Shown one piece after another: positions 16,905 through 24,338 of a stretch of DNA of 64,000 nucleotides. Positions within the stretch are counted from its first letter, which is position 1; each line of letters begins with the position of its first letter. The stretch is from Lysobacter sp. Root76 (GTDB lineage: Bacteria; Pseudomonadota; Gammaproteobacteria; Xanthomonadales; Xanthomonadaceae). The position numbers and the translations under genes are program-made. The stretch spans positions 260,783 to 324,782 of the forward strand of contig NZ_LMIK01000008.1 in assembly GCF_001428685.1 (NCBI RefSeq), in the 5' to 3' direction. A model generated the notes under the pieces. The model made no database searches. It saw only the letters and a program-made list of their open reading frames with translations, and was not told where the DNA came from.

Positions 16905-17017
16905 GCTAGTAACGAGTAGCTAGGAATTAGTAGTTAGGAACTAGCAAGTAGTTGGCGGCGAAAGCTTGCCCCGTGCCTCTACTAGTTCCTATTTCCTAAC
17001 GACTATTTCCTAGCCCC
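16905..17017. repeat. AT-rich palindromic intergenic element after minE
   Basis: The spacer is unusually AT-rich and built of TAG/GGAA words. The left part (16905-16950, with GGAATTAGTAGTTAGGAACTAG) is an imperfect inverted copy of the right part (16978-17017, complement GGCTAGGAAATAGTCGTTAGGA). They flank a GC-rich centre (GGCGGCGAAAGCTTGCCCCG). The transcript could fold into a long imperfect hairpin. It looks like a mobile or dispersed palindromic element, though it occurs only once in this window. Confidence 0.55.
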
Positions 17018-17518
17018 ATGCTAACCCTGTCCGACATCGACTTCGACGCCGTCGCCGCGCTGCTCGCGCGCTACGGCCTGGTCTTGTCGCGGGTCGCCGA
17101 CGGCGACGCCATTCCCGGCAGCTACTGGGGCGAGTGCGAAGCCGGACTGATCGGCAGCACCGTGTACGCACGCGCCGACACGCCGGTGCATTCGCTGCTG
17201 CACGAAGCCGCGCACCTGATCGTACTGCCGCCGCAACGCCGCGCCGCCGTGCACACCGACGCCACCGATTCGGTCGAGGAAGAAGACGCGGTGTGCGTGC
17301 TGCAAAGCCTGCTCGGCGACGCCCTGCCCGGCGTGGGCCGCGAGCGCGTGCTCGCCGACATGGACGAATGGGGCTACACCTTCCGCCTGGGCTCGGCCCG
17401 CGCCTATGTCGAGCACGATGCCGAGACGGCCTGGCAATGGCTGCACGAGCGCGGCCTGGCCGATGCGGCGCGGCGCGGCTTGATCCTGCCGGCGCTTTCC
17501 CCGGCGATTACCGTCTGA
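17018..17518 (+). CDS. Conserved hypothetical protein with HEXXH motif
   Basis: The 166-residue protein contains LLHEAAHLIV (residues about 66-75), an HEXXH zinc-protease motif, followed about 20 residues later by EEEDAVCVLQSLLGDAL, which could supply a third Glu ligand. This order (H-E-x-x-H, then E-x-x-A-x4-L) recalls the ImmA/IrrE metallopeptidase layout, but no helix-turn-helix partner is adjacent. No signal peptide is seen, so it is cytoplasmic. The ATG directly follows the AT-rich repeat, so its promoter may lie inside that element. Function is unknown. Confidence 0.7.
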   Translation: MLTLSDIDFDAVAALLARYGLVLSRVADGDAIPGSYWGECEAGLIGSTVYARADTPVHSLLHEAAHLIVLPPQRRAAVHTDATDSVEEEDAVCVLQSLLGDALPGVGRERVLADMDEWGYTFRLGSARAYVEHDAETAWQWLHERGLADAARRGLILPALSPAITV

Positions 17519-18607
17519 TATCCGACTGCTACCGCGGCGCCGCCGCGCAGCGCGCCCACAGGCGCTGCCCGGCGACGGCCACCGCGGCCGTCGCGCACGC
17601 CCTCCGGGCGCACGCATTGGGGCTCGCTACAGCCCCGCATTCGATACCGTCCCTGGCACGGCCGATCCAATGGGTACTCGCGTCGTGCGTTGCGGCCTTG
17701 CGGCCCGCGCCGAAAGCGTTCCTTCGCCGCGGCCGCCGTCTCCAGACGGTGCCGCCGAGTCCTTGAGCTCCCCACCCACCATCATCGCCGCTGACGTCCC
17801 GACGGCATCCCTTGCCGCCGGCGACCGGTCCATCTCCTACCTCGCGCCCGAGGGCTCGCTAGAGCCGCGTCGGACGAGCATCCATGGCTCGGCGCGGCCA
17901 TCCGGGCGCACGCCGTCGAGCATTTCACTACCTCTCCCTGAAACCCCGTAACGCAAACAGGACATTCCCACCCGGCACTCCGACACCCTCCCCGGCGTCG
18001 GCTGGTCGGTCCTGCGCAGCGCGTCTGGCGCCGGCGCGAATCGGACCTTCCTGGGCGTACCGGGCGACAACCCCGGTGTCCTGGAGCGTCACCTTTCCTG
18101 CTTCTGGGTCACAAATCAAATTATTCTTTTGTGACTGCTGTCGGTTGTAGTCGATGTTTTGCGGCCCAGCAAGCCTACATTCAGGAATTTGCGTGGCATC
18201 GCATTTACCGGTAGTTAACGGCTTTAGACCGCGTGTAGCCGCCAAATTAGCGGCAATCTGCAGGCAAGGTTCATGTAACCTTCACGGAAACATGAACGCT
18301 AGCTGTACGGAGTTGGCACGGCTGTTGCCGCTATGCGTCACCCATTGCGTTATCCAATCGCCCGTTGGCAGCGGGTCCTGCGCGAAATTGCGCGAACCCG
18401 CGCGGAAGGCCGCGACCGGACCAGGCGCCCGGCAACTTGCGCACAGCCGCGCGGCAGGTGCCGGCAAGAGCCGCAGCGGAACCGCCGCACAGGCCGGATA
18501 TTCACCCGCATACGGGCCTTTCCGGCCTTGCGCGGCACCGGACGGGCCTCTAGCCTCGGGGCACCCCGCGCCCGGCGCGGCGTAATTCGTCCCGGAGAGA
18601 ACACCCT
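17519..18607. other. Gap of about 1.1 kb with no confident gene
   Basis: Open frames here have composition-type, non-conserved translations and no ribosome sites. The segment 18105-18330 is clearly more AT-rich than its surroundings. It has an 8-bp inverted repeat GTCACAAA / TTTGTGAC (18108-18135, 12-nt AT-rich centre) and GTTCATGT / ACATGAAC (18269-18297). These may be control sites or an untranslated leader for the peptidase gene at 18608. No tRNA- or rRNA-like sequence was seen. Confidence 0.5.
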
Positions 18608-20608
18608 ATGAAACCCTTACGCGCCCTGCTCGCGCTCAGCATTACCGCCGCCGTGATCGGCCTGGCCGGTTGCAAGAAAGAACCGACCCCGACCACCACC
18701 GGCACCGCGCCGACCACCGTGCCCAAGGGCGAGACCGCCGACCAGTTCATCGCCCGCGTCAACGCCGAGTACAAGGCGATGTATCCGGAGATGAGTTCGG
18801 CGCAGTGGCTGTCGAACACCTTCATCAACGACGACAGCGCCATGATCGCGGCCAAGAGCAACGAACGTTGGCTGACCCAGCTCAACAGCTGGATCGAGCA
18901 GTCCAAGCGCTTCGAAGGCCAGCAGATGACGCCCGACACCGCGCGTTCGATCCAGCTGCTCAAGCTGCTGACCGCGATGCCGGCGCCGAAGGATCCGGCC
19001 AAGCTCGCCGAGCTGACCAGGATCGCGACCAAGATGGACGGCATGTACGGCGCCGGCAAGTACTGCACCGGCGAAGGCGACGCCAAGACCTGCCGCCAGC
19101 TCGGCGACCTCGAAGACGTGCTGCGCAGCAGCCGCGACTACGACGCCCAGCTCGACGCCTGGCAAGGCTGGCACACCATCGCCCAGCCGATGCGCAAGGA
19201 CTACACCCGCTTCGTCGAGCTGGTCAACGAAGGCGCGCGCGACATGGGCTACGCCGACACCGGCGAGATGTGGCGCTCGGGCTACGACATGAGCCCGGCC
19301 GAGATCGCGGCCGAGACCGATCGCCTGTGGGGTCAGGTCAAGCCGCTGTACGAGCAGCTGCACTGCTACACCCGCACCAAGCTCGAAGCCACCTACGGCG
19401 CCGACAAGGGCCACGTCGCCGGCAACATGCTGCCCGCGCACCTGATGGGCAACATGTGGCAGCAGGACTGGGGCAACCTGTGGGACGTGCTGGCGCCGTA
19501 CAAGAACGCCGGCAGCCTGGACGTCACCGCTGCGCTGGCCGCGCAGTACCAGGAGCAGTTCGATGCACAGATGGCCAAGAACCCGGACTCGCGCGAGCCC
19601 GAGGAGCAGGCGCAGCTGCAGGTCGACGCCCAGCTCGCGACCGCGCGCGAGATGACCGAACGCGCGCAGGACTTCTACGTCTCGCTGGGCATGCCCAAGC
19701 TGCCCGAGACCTATTGGAGCAAGACCCAGTTCATCAAGCCGCGCGACCGCGACGTGGTCTGCCACGCCAGCGCCTGGGACATGAACATGGCCGGCGACGT
19801 GCGCACCAAGATGTGCATCAAGGCCAACGAAGAAGACTTCACCACGATCTATCACGAACTCGGCCACGTCTATTACTACATGGCCTACAACAAGCAGCCG
19901 CCGCTGTTCCAGGGCGGCGCGCACGACGGCTTCCACGAGGCCATCGGCGACACCATCGTGCTGGCGATGACGCCCAAGTATTTGCAGTCGATCGGCCTGG
20001 TCGGCGATCAGCAGCAGAGCAATGAGGCGCTGATCAACGCGCAGATGCGCATGGCCCTGGCCAAGGTCTCGTTCCTGCCGTTCGGCCTGATGATCGACCG
20101 CTGGCGCTGGGGCGTGTTCGACGGCTCGATCAAGCCGGGCGACTACAACAAGGCCTGGTGGGACCTGAAGGCGAAGTACCAGGGCGTGGCCCCGGCGACC
20201 GCGCGCGGCGAAGAGTTCTTCGACGCCGGCGCCAAGTACCACGTGCCGGGCAACACCCCGTACACGCGCTACTTCCTCTCGCACGTGCTGCAGTTCCAGT
20301 TCTACAAGGCGCTGTGCGATGCGTCGGGCTACAAGGGCCCGCTGTACGAATGCAGCTTCTACGGCAACAAGGCAGCCGGCGCGAAGTTCCAGGCCATGCT
20401 GAGCAAGGGCCAGAGCCAGCCCTGGCAGAAGACCCTGAAGGAACTCACCGGCGGCGAGAAGATGGACGCCTCGGCGGTGCTGGAATACTTCGCCCCGCTG
20501 CAGACCTGGCTGAAGCAGCAGAACGAAGGCAAGACCTGCGGCTGGCAGGCCGACGGCAAGGTCGCCGCGGCCAAGCCCGCAAGCAAGCCGGCCGGCGGCA
20601 AGGGCTGA
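18608..20608 (+). CDS. M2 family peptidyl-dipeptidase (ACE-like) lipoprotein
   Basis: The 666-residue protein resembles angiotensin-converting-enzyme-like dipeptidyl carboxypeptidases. It has a lipoprotein signal (ITAAVIGLAGC, lipid Cys about 22) and a Thr/Pro linker. The zinc motif HELGH is at residues 416-420 and the third ligand Glu at 444 (FHEAIGD), the same 24-residue spacing as in ACE. Other M2 blocks are ETYWSKTQFIKP, VVCHASAWD and MALAKVSFLPFGLMIDRWRW. It ends in a Lys/Ala-rich tail. It probably degrades peptides in the periplasm. It is a single gene with its own terminator. Confidence 0.93.
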   Translation: MKPLRALLALSITAAVIGLAGCKKEPTPTTTGTAPTTVPKGETADQFIARVNAEYKAMYPEMSSAQWLSNTFINDDSAMIAAKSNERWLTQLNSWIEQSKRFEGQQMTPDTARSIQLLKLLTAMPAPKDPAKLAELTRIATKMDGMYGAGKYCTGEGDAKTCRQLGDLEDVLRSSRDYDAQLDAWQGWHTIAQPMRKDYTRFVELVNEGARDMGYADTGEMWRSGYDMSPAEIAAETDRLWGQVKPLYEQLHCYTRTKLEATYGADKGHVAGNMLPAHLMGNMWQQDWGNLWDVLAPYKNAGSLDVTAALAAQYQEQFDAQMAKNPDSREPEEQAQLQVDAQLATAREMTERAQDFYVSLGMPKLPETYWSKTQFIKPRDRDVVCHASAWDMNMAGDVRTKMCIKANEEDFTTIYHELGHVYYYMAYNKQPPLFQGGAHDGFHEAIGDTIVLAMTPKYLQSIGLVGDQQQSNEALINAQMRMALAKVSFLPFGLMIDRWRWGVFDGSIKPGDYNKAWWDLKAKYQGVAPATARGEEFFDAGAKYHVPGNTPYTRYFLSHVLQFQFYKALCDASGYKGPLYECSFYGNKAAGAKFQAMLSKGQSQPWQKTLKELTGGEKMDASAVLEYFAPLQTWLKQQNEGKTCGWQADGKVAAAKPASKPAGGKG

Positions 20609-20637
20609 TCGCCCCGCCGCTACGTCGCAACGCCTCG

Positions 20638-20666
20638 AAAGGCCGGCGCATGCCGGCCTTTCGTAT
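20638..20666 (+). terminator. Hairpin terminator after the M2 peptidase gene
   Basis: AAAGGCCGGC-ATGC-type stem: AAAGGCCGGC (20638-20647) pairs with GCCGGCCTTT (20652-20661) and is followed by a T-rich stretch (CGTATTTTC). It lies 29 bp past the stop. Confidence 0.85.
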
Positions 20667-20719
20667 TTTCGGGTAACGACATCCTGAGGAAGCGATGCTC
20701 GCGCGGGTCCCGACCTTAT

Positions 20720-20743
20720 GTGGGAGCGACGTGAGTCGCGATT
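20720..20743. repeat. Diverged REP-like copy
   Basis: TGTGGGAGCGACGTGAGTCG is the inverse-orientation version of the element at 51-247 and 61320-61532, with two changes in the palindrome. It sits in the 369-bp spacer 20609-20977, which otherwise contains only the terminator. Confidence 0.6.
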
Positions 20744-20977
20744 GCGCAGCCCCGTGCGACGACGAATCACGATTCGCATTGCTTCCGCAGTCGTCCGATA
20801 CCGAAGCCGCGCAACATGCGATCGCCGCGACGGCATCGCCATCCACGGCAGACTTCGAACATCGCTAAAGCGTTCCGACGATTGACCAGGGCAAGCGCGA
20901 ACAACGTCGCAATCCGCATCGCCTCGATGTGAGCCTCGTCAAGTTATGCGTCGGCGCGCGCTGCTACGGTCGCCGAC

Positions 20978-21607
20978 ATGTCGAACCCCACGCCTGCGGA
21001 TAGCCGGGTCGTCTCGCGCTGGACCGTGCCCTTGCTGATCGCCGCGCTCGCGCTGGCCAGTGCGCTGGTCGTCGCTCTGGGCTGGCAGCTGCATCAGGCC
21101 CGCGAGAATCAACGCTGGTTGTCGCAACGCGCGACCCAGCCCTACATCGGCATGTACGTGCCGCGCATCGCGATGGCCTCGCTGGACGGGGCCAGCCGCA
21201 CCCTCGGCCAGCCCGCCGGCGACTATCAGGTGCTTTACTTCTTCACCACCGGCTGCCCGCACTGCCGCGCTTCGGCGCCGCTGGTGAAGGCGATCGCGGG
21301 CCAGCTCGACGCCGCCTCGGGCGGCCGCGCCGAGATGATAGGTGTGGCCCTGGACCCGGCCGCCGCCGCAGACGCCTACGCGCGCGAGCACGGCTTCGCG
21401 TTTCCGGTGATCGCCAGCCAGGACCGGCGCAGCGCGATGCTGTTCCGCGCGCGCAACGTGCCGCTGCTGCTGGTGATCGGCCGCGATGGCCGCGTGCGCT
21501 ACGCGCGCGTGGGCGAGATCAATACCAAGGAAGGCGTCAACGGTGTACTGACCGCGGTACGGCGCAAGGAAGCGTCGCCAGCGGGCCCCACCACCAAGGA
21601 GAGTTGA
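20978..21607 (+). CDS. Membrane-anchored thioredoxin-like protein (TlpA/redoxin type)
   Basis: The 209-residue protein has one N-terminal membrane anchor (about residues 17-36) and a thioredoxin-fold domain. The active site is C93-P-H-C96 in YFFTTGCPHCRASAP, the dipeptide common in oxidising or DsbA-like enzymes. A cis-Pro position follows at RNVPLLLVIGRDG. It probably acts on disulfides in the periplasm. It is 1 bp upstream of a gene for a cysteine-rich secreted peptide, the likely substrate by proximity (inference). The ATG at 20978 is about 250 bp beyond the REP copy. Confidence 0.85.
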   Translation: MSNPTPADSRVVSRWTVPLLIAALALASALVVALGWQLHQARENQRWLSQRATQPYIGMYVPRIAMASLDGASRTLGQPAGDYQVLYFFTTGCPHCRASAPLVKAIAGQLDAASGGRAEMIGVALDPAAAADAYAREHGFAFPVIASQDRRSAMLFRARNVPLLLVIGRDGRVRYARVGEINTKEGVNGVLTAVRRKEASPAGPTTKES

Positions 21608-21608
21608 G

Positions 21609-21833
21609 ATGAAGCATCGGACACGCAGTGTGCGCATCGCCCTGGCTGCCTTGCTGTTCTCCACCGCGATGAGCTTCGGCGCCTTCCAGGTCGTCGCCGG
21701 CGACGGCGCCGGCGTACAGGCCGAAAGCGAAGCCTGCAGCGCCTGGGCCTGTCGCCAGGAATGCCAGGGTTTCGGCGGCGACCTCGGTCCCGGCGGTCCG
21801 GGCCAGCCCCTGCAGTGCTATTGCTGCGGCTAA
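21609..21833 (+). CDS. Small secreted cysteine-rich peptide
   Basis: The 74-residue precursor has a Sec-type signal (Arg/Lys-rich N-terminus, then ALAALLFSTAMSFGAF) and a short mature part with six Cys at 43, 48, 52, 70, 72 and 73. The spacing C-x4-C-x3-C, a Gly/Pro-rich loop, then C-x-C-C at the C-terminus partly resembles the C-x3-C / C-x-C pattern of CSalpha-beta (defensin-like) peptides. The usual fourth Cys in the loop is missing and an extra Cys is added, so the fold is uncertain. A strong AAGGAGAG ribosome site precedes the ATG. It is probably co-expressed with the redoxin, 1 bp upstream. Confidence 0.7.
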   Translation: MKHRTRSVRIALAALLFSTAMSFGAFQVVAGDGAGVQAESEACSAWACRQECQGFGGDLGPGGPGQPLQCYCCG

Positions 21834-21939
21834 GCCCGACGTTCGGCACCACGCAAGTCCGCAAGCGGCCGGCGCAACCGCGTCGGCCGCTTGCCTGCCC
21901 CCTTTGCGAAGCGCGCGCCGGCGGCGCAATACTGCGGCC

Positions 21940-23043
21940 ATGAGCACGCGCCCCGCCCCCGCAGCTGCCGACCTGGCGCCGCAACCGCTGCAGCACGCCA
22001 CCGCCCTGCCCGCGCATTACTACACCGACCCGGGCATGGCCGCGCTGGACCGGCGCCTGATCTTCGATCGCGGCTGGCAGCTGATCGCGCACGTTTGCCA
22101 GTTGCAGAACCCGGGCGACCACGTCGTCGCCGACTTCGCCGGACTGCCGGTGCTCGCGGTGCGCGGCGAGGACGGCGACATCCGCGTGCTGCACAACGTC
22201 TGCCGCCACCGCGCCGGCCCGATAGCGAGCTGCGACGGCCTGGCCGCGCGCGCGCTGCGCTGCCGCTACCACGGCTGGACCTACGGCCTGGACGGCGTGC
22301 TGCGCTCGGCTCCTGAGATGGGCCAGACACCGGACTTCGCCCCCGCCGACATACGCCTGCCGCAGCTGCGCGTGCAGGTGTGGCAGGGCATGGTGTTCGC
22401 CTGCGTCGGCGAGCCGGCGATGGGTTTCGACGAACTCGTACAGGACATCGACGCGCGCATCGGCGCCGGCCGCGGCCTGGCCGGCTACGGCCATCACCAC
22501 CGGGTGAGTTACGACGTGGCCTGCAACTGGAAGGTCTACATCGACAACTACCTGGAGGGCTACCACGTCCCGCACATCCACCCGGGCCTCAACCGCCTGC
22601 TCGACTACCGCAGCTACGTCACCGAAACCGCGCGCTGGTATTCCTACCAATGGAGCCCGCTGGAAAGCGGCGACGGCCTCTACGGCGACGGCGACGCGCT
22701 GTACTACTGGCTGTGGCCGAACACCATGCTCAACATCCTGCCGGGGCGGCTGCAGACCAATCGGGTGGTGCCGGTCGGCGTGGATCGCTGCAGGGTGGTG
22801 TTCGACTTCTACTACACCCGCGACGATTCCGGCGAAGCGCGCGCACGCCGCGACGCCGACCTCGCCTTCAGCGACGAAGTGCAGCTCGAAGACCTCACCA
22901 TCTGCGAGGACGTACAACGCGGACTGGCCTCGGGCAGCTACGTCGCCGGACGCCTGAACCCGCTGCGCGAGAACGCGGTCCACCACTTTCAAGAACTGCT
23001 GCGTGCGACCTATCGCGACGCCGCCGACGCGAACGGCGCATGA
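21940..23043 (+). CDS. Rieske non-heme iron oxygenase, alpha subunit (choline monooxygenase-like)
   Basis: The 367-residue protein has the Rieske [2Fe-2S] motif C88-x-H90 (VCRHRAG) and C108-x2-H111 (CRYHGWTYG). The catalytic domain carries NWKVYIDNYLEGYHVPHIHP, which supplies the two His ligands of the mononuclear iron. The N-terminal ALPAHYYTDPGMAALDRRLIF and the NWKVYIDNYLEGYH block resemble choline monooxygenase/GbcA-type enzymes that hydroxylate quaternary amines. The substrate is not proven and no reductase gene is adjacent. I use the ATG at 21940. The stop overlaps the permease start (ATGA). Confidence 0.87.
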   Translation: MSTRPAPAAADLAPQPLQHATALPAHYYTDPGMAALDRRLIFDRGWQLIAHVCQLQNPGDHVVADFAGLPVLAVRGEDGDIRVLHNVCRHRAGPIASCDGLAARALRCRYHGWTYGLDGVLRSAPEMGQTPDFAPADIRLPQLRVQVWQGMVFACVGEPAMGFDELVQDIDARIGAGRGLAGYGHHHRVSYDVACNWKVYIDNYLEGYHVPHIHPGLNRLLDYRSYVTETARWYSYQWSPLESGDGLYGDGDALYYWLWPNTMLNILPGRLQTNRVVPVGVDRCRVVFDFYYTRDDSGEARARRDADLAFSDEVQLEDLTICEDVQRGLASGSYVAGRLNPLRENAVHHFQELLRATYRDAADANGA

Positions 23044-24338
23044 GCGCCCAGGGCCGACCGCTCGGTATGTGGTCGGCCACCGCGCTGGTTACCGGCAGCA
23101 TGATCGGCAGCGGCGTATTCCTGCTGCCGTCGGCGCTCGCGCCCTACGGCTCGGCGACCCTGATCGGCTGGGCGATCACCCTGTGCGGCGCATTGCTGCT
23201 GGCGCTGACCTTCGCGCGTCTGTCGGCGCGCTGGCCGCATAGCGGCGGCCCCTATGTCTACGCCCGCCGGGCCTTCGGCGACACGCCCGGTTTCGTGATC
23301 GCCTGGAGTTACTGGATCTCGATCTGGTGCGCCAACGCCGCGATCGCGGTCGCCTTCGCCGGCAGCCTGGGCGCGGTGTTTCCGGCGGCGACCGCGACTC
23401 CGGCGCGCGCCGCGGCCTGCGCGCTCGCGGCGCTGTGGATCTGCAGCGCGGTCAACCTGGCCGGCATCCGCGAGGCCGGCCGCATGCAACTGCTGACCAC
23501 CGCGCTGAAGCTGTTGCCGTTGCTGCTGTTCGGCGGGGTCGCGCTGTGGTTCGCATATGCACACGCGGCGGATACCCATGCGGCGGCAGCTTTCAATCCC
23601 AGCGGCGAATCCCTGTCGCAGGTCGCGCACGCGACCGCCGCGCTGACGCTGTGGGCCTTCCTCGGCCTGGAAGCGGCGACCGTGCCGGCCGGCGCGGTGC
23701 GCGACGCCGCGACCACGGTGCCGCGTGCGACCCTGCTCGGCACCCTGATCGCGGGTGCGGCGACCATCCTGGCCTGCACCGCCGTGCTCGGCGTGCTGCC
23801 GGCGTCGGTCCTGCAGACGTCGCAGGCCCCCATGGCCGACGCCGCGCGCGCCTTGTGGGGGCCGCAGGCCGGGATCGCGGTGGCGCTGGTGGCCGCGGTG
23901 TCCTGCTTCGGCGCGCTCAATGGCTGGGTGCTGTTGTCGGCGCAGTTGCCGCTGGCGGCCGCGCGCGACGGCCTGTTCCCGCAGGTGTTCGCGCGCGTCG
24001 ATGCGCGCGGCACGCCGGTGGCGGGCGTGCTGATCGGCAGCGCGCTGGCCTCGGCGCTGGTGCTGTCGAACTACAGCCGTTCGCTGGTGCAGCTGTTCAC
24101 CTTCTCGATCCTGCTGTCGACCGCCGCAACGCTGCTGCCCTACGTGGCCGGCAGCGCGGCCTGGGCGCTGCGCGGCCAGGGCCGCAGCCGCGCGGTCGCG
24201 GCCGCGGCGCTGCTCTACAGCCTGTACGCCCTGTTCGGCATCGGCGCGCAGGCCCTGCTATGGGGCGCGGCGCTGGTCGCCGCCGGCCTGCCGCTGCACT
24301 ACTACCTGCGGCGTCAGCGCGCGGGCGCGGCCGGATAA
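23040..24338 (+). CDS. APC-superfamily amino acid/amine permease
   Basis: The 432-residue protein has about 12 membrane segments and APC motifs: LVTGSMIGSGVFLLPSALA in the first segment (substrate-binding Gly-rich helix break), SARWPHSGGPYVYARRAFG, and TALTLWAFLGLEAATVPAG in the sixth. It probably imports an amino acid or amine. Four-base overlap with the Rieske oxygenase suggests uptake of that enzyme's substrate (inference). Its 3' end overlaps the convergent M1 peptidase gene by 25 bp. Confidence 0.88.
   Translation: MSAQGRPLGMWSATALVTGSMIGSGVFLLPSALAPYGSATLIGWAITLCGALLLALTFARLSARWPHSGGPYVYARRAFGDTPGFVIAWSYWISIWCANAAIAVAFAGSLGAVFPAATATPARAAACALAALWICSAVNLAGIREAGRMQLLTTALKLLPLLLFGGVALWFAYAHAADTHAAAAFNPSGESLSQVAHATAALTLWAFLGLEAATVPAGAVRDAATTVPRATLLGTLIAGAATILACTAVLGVLPASVLQTSQAPMADAARALWGPQAGIAVALVAAVSCFGALNGWVLLSAQLPLAAARDGLFPQVFARVDARGTPVAGVLIGSALASALVLSNYSRSLVQLFTFSILLSTAATLLPYVAGSAAWALRGQGRSRAVAAAALLYSLYALFGIGAQALLWGAALVAAGLPLHYYLRRQRAGAAG

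Noticed and set aside
17670-17951. 93-codon frame in the gap before the ACE-like gene
   Set aside because: Ser/Pro/Arg-rich translation with no ribosome site and no recognisable motif.
18108-18135. Inverted repeat considered as a Clp/CRP site
   Set aside because: The half-sites are in the opposite orientation and 18 bp apart, unlike TGTGA-N6-TCACA.
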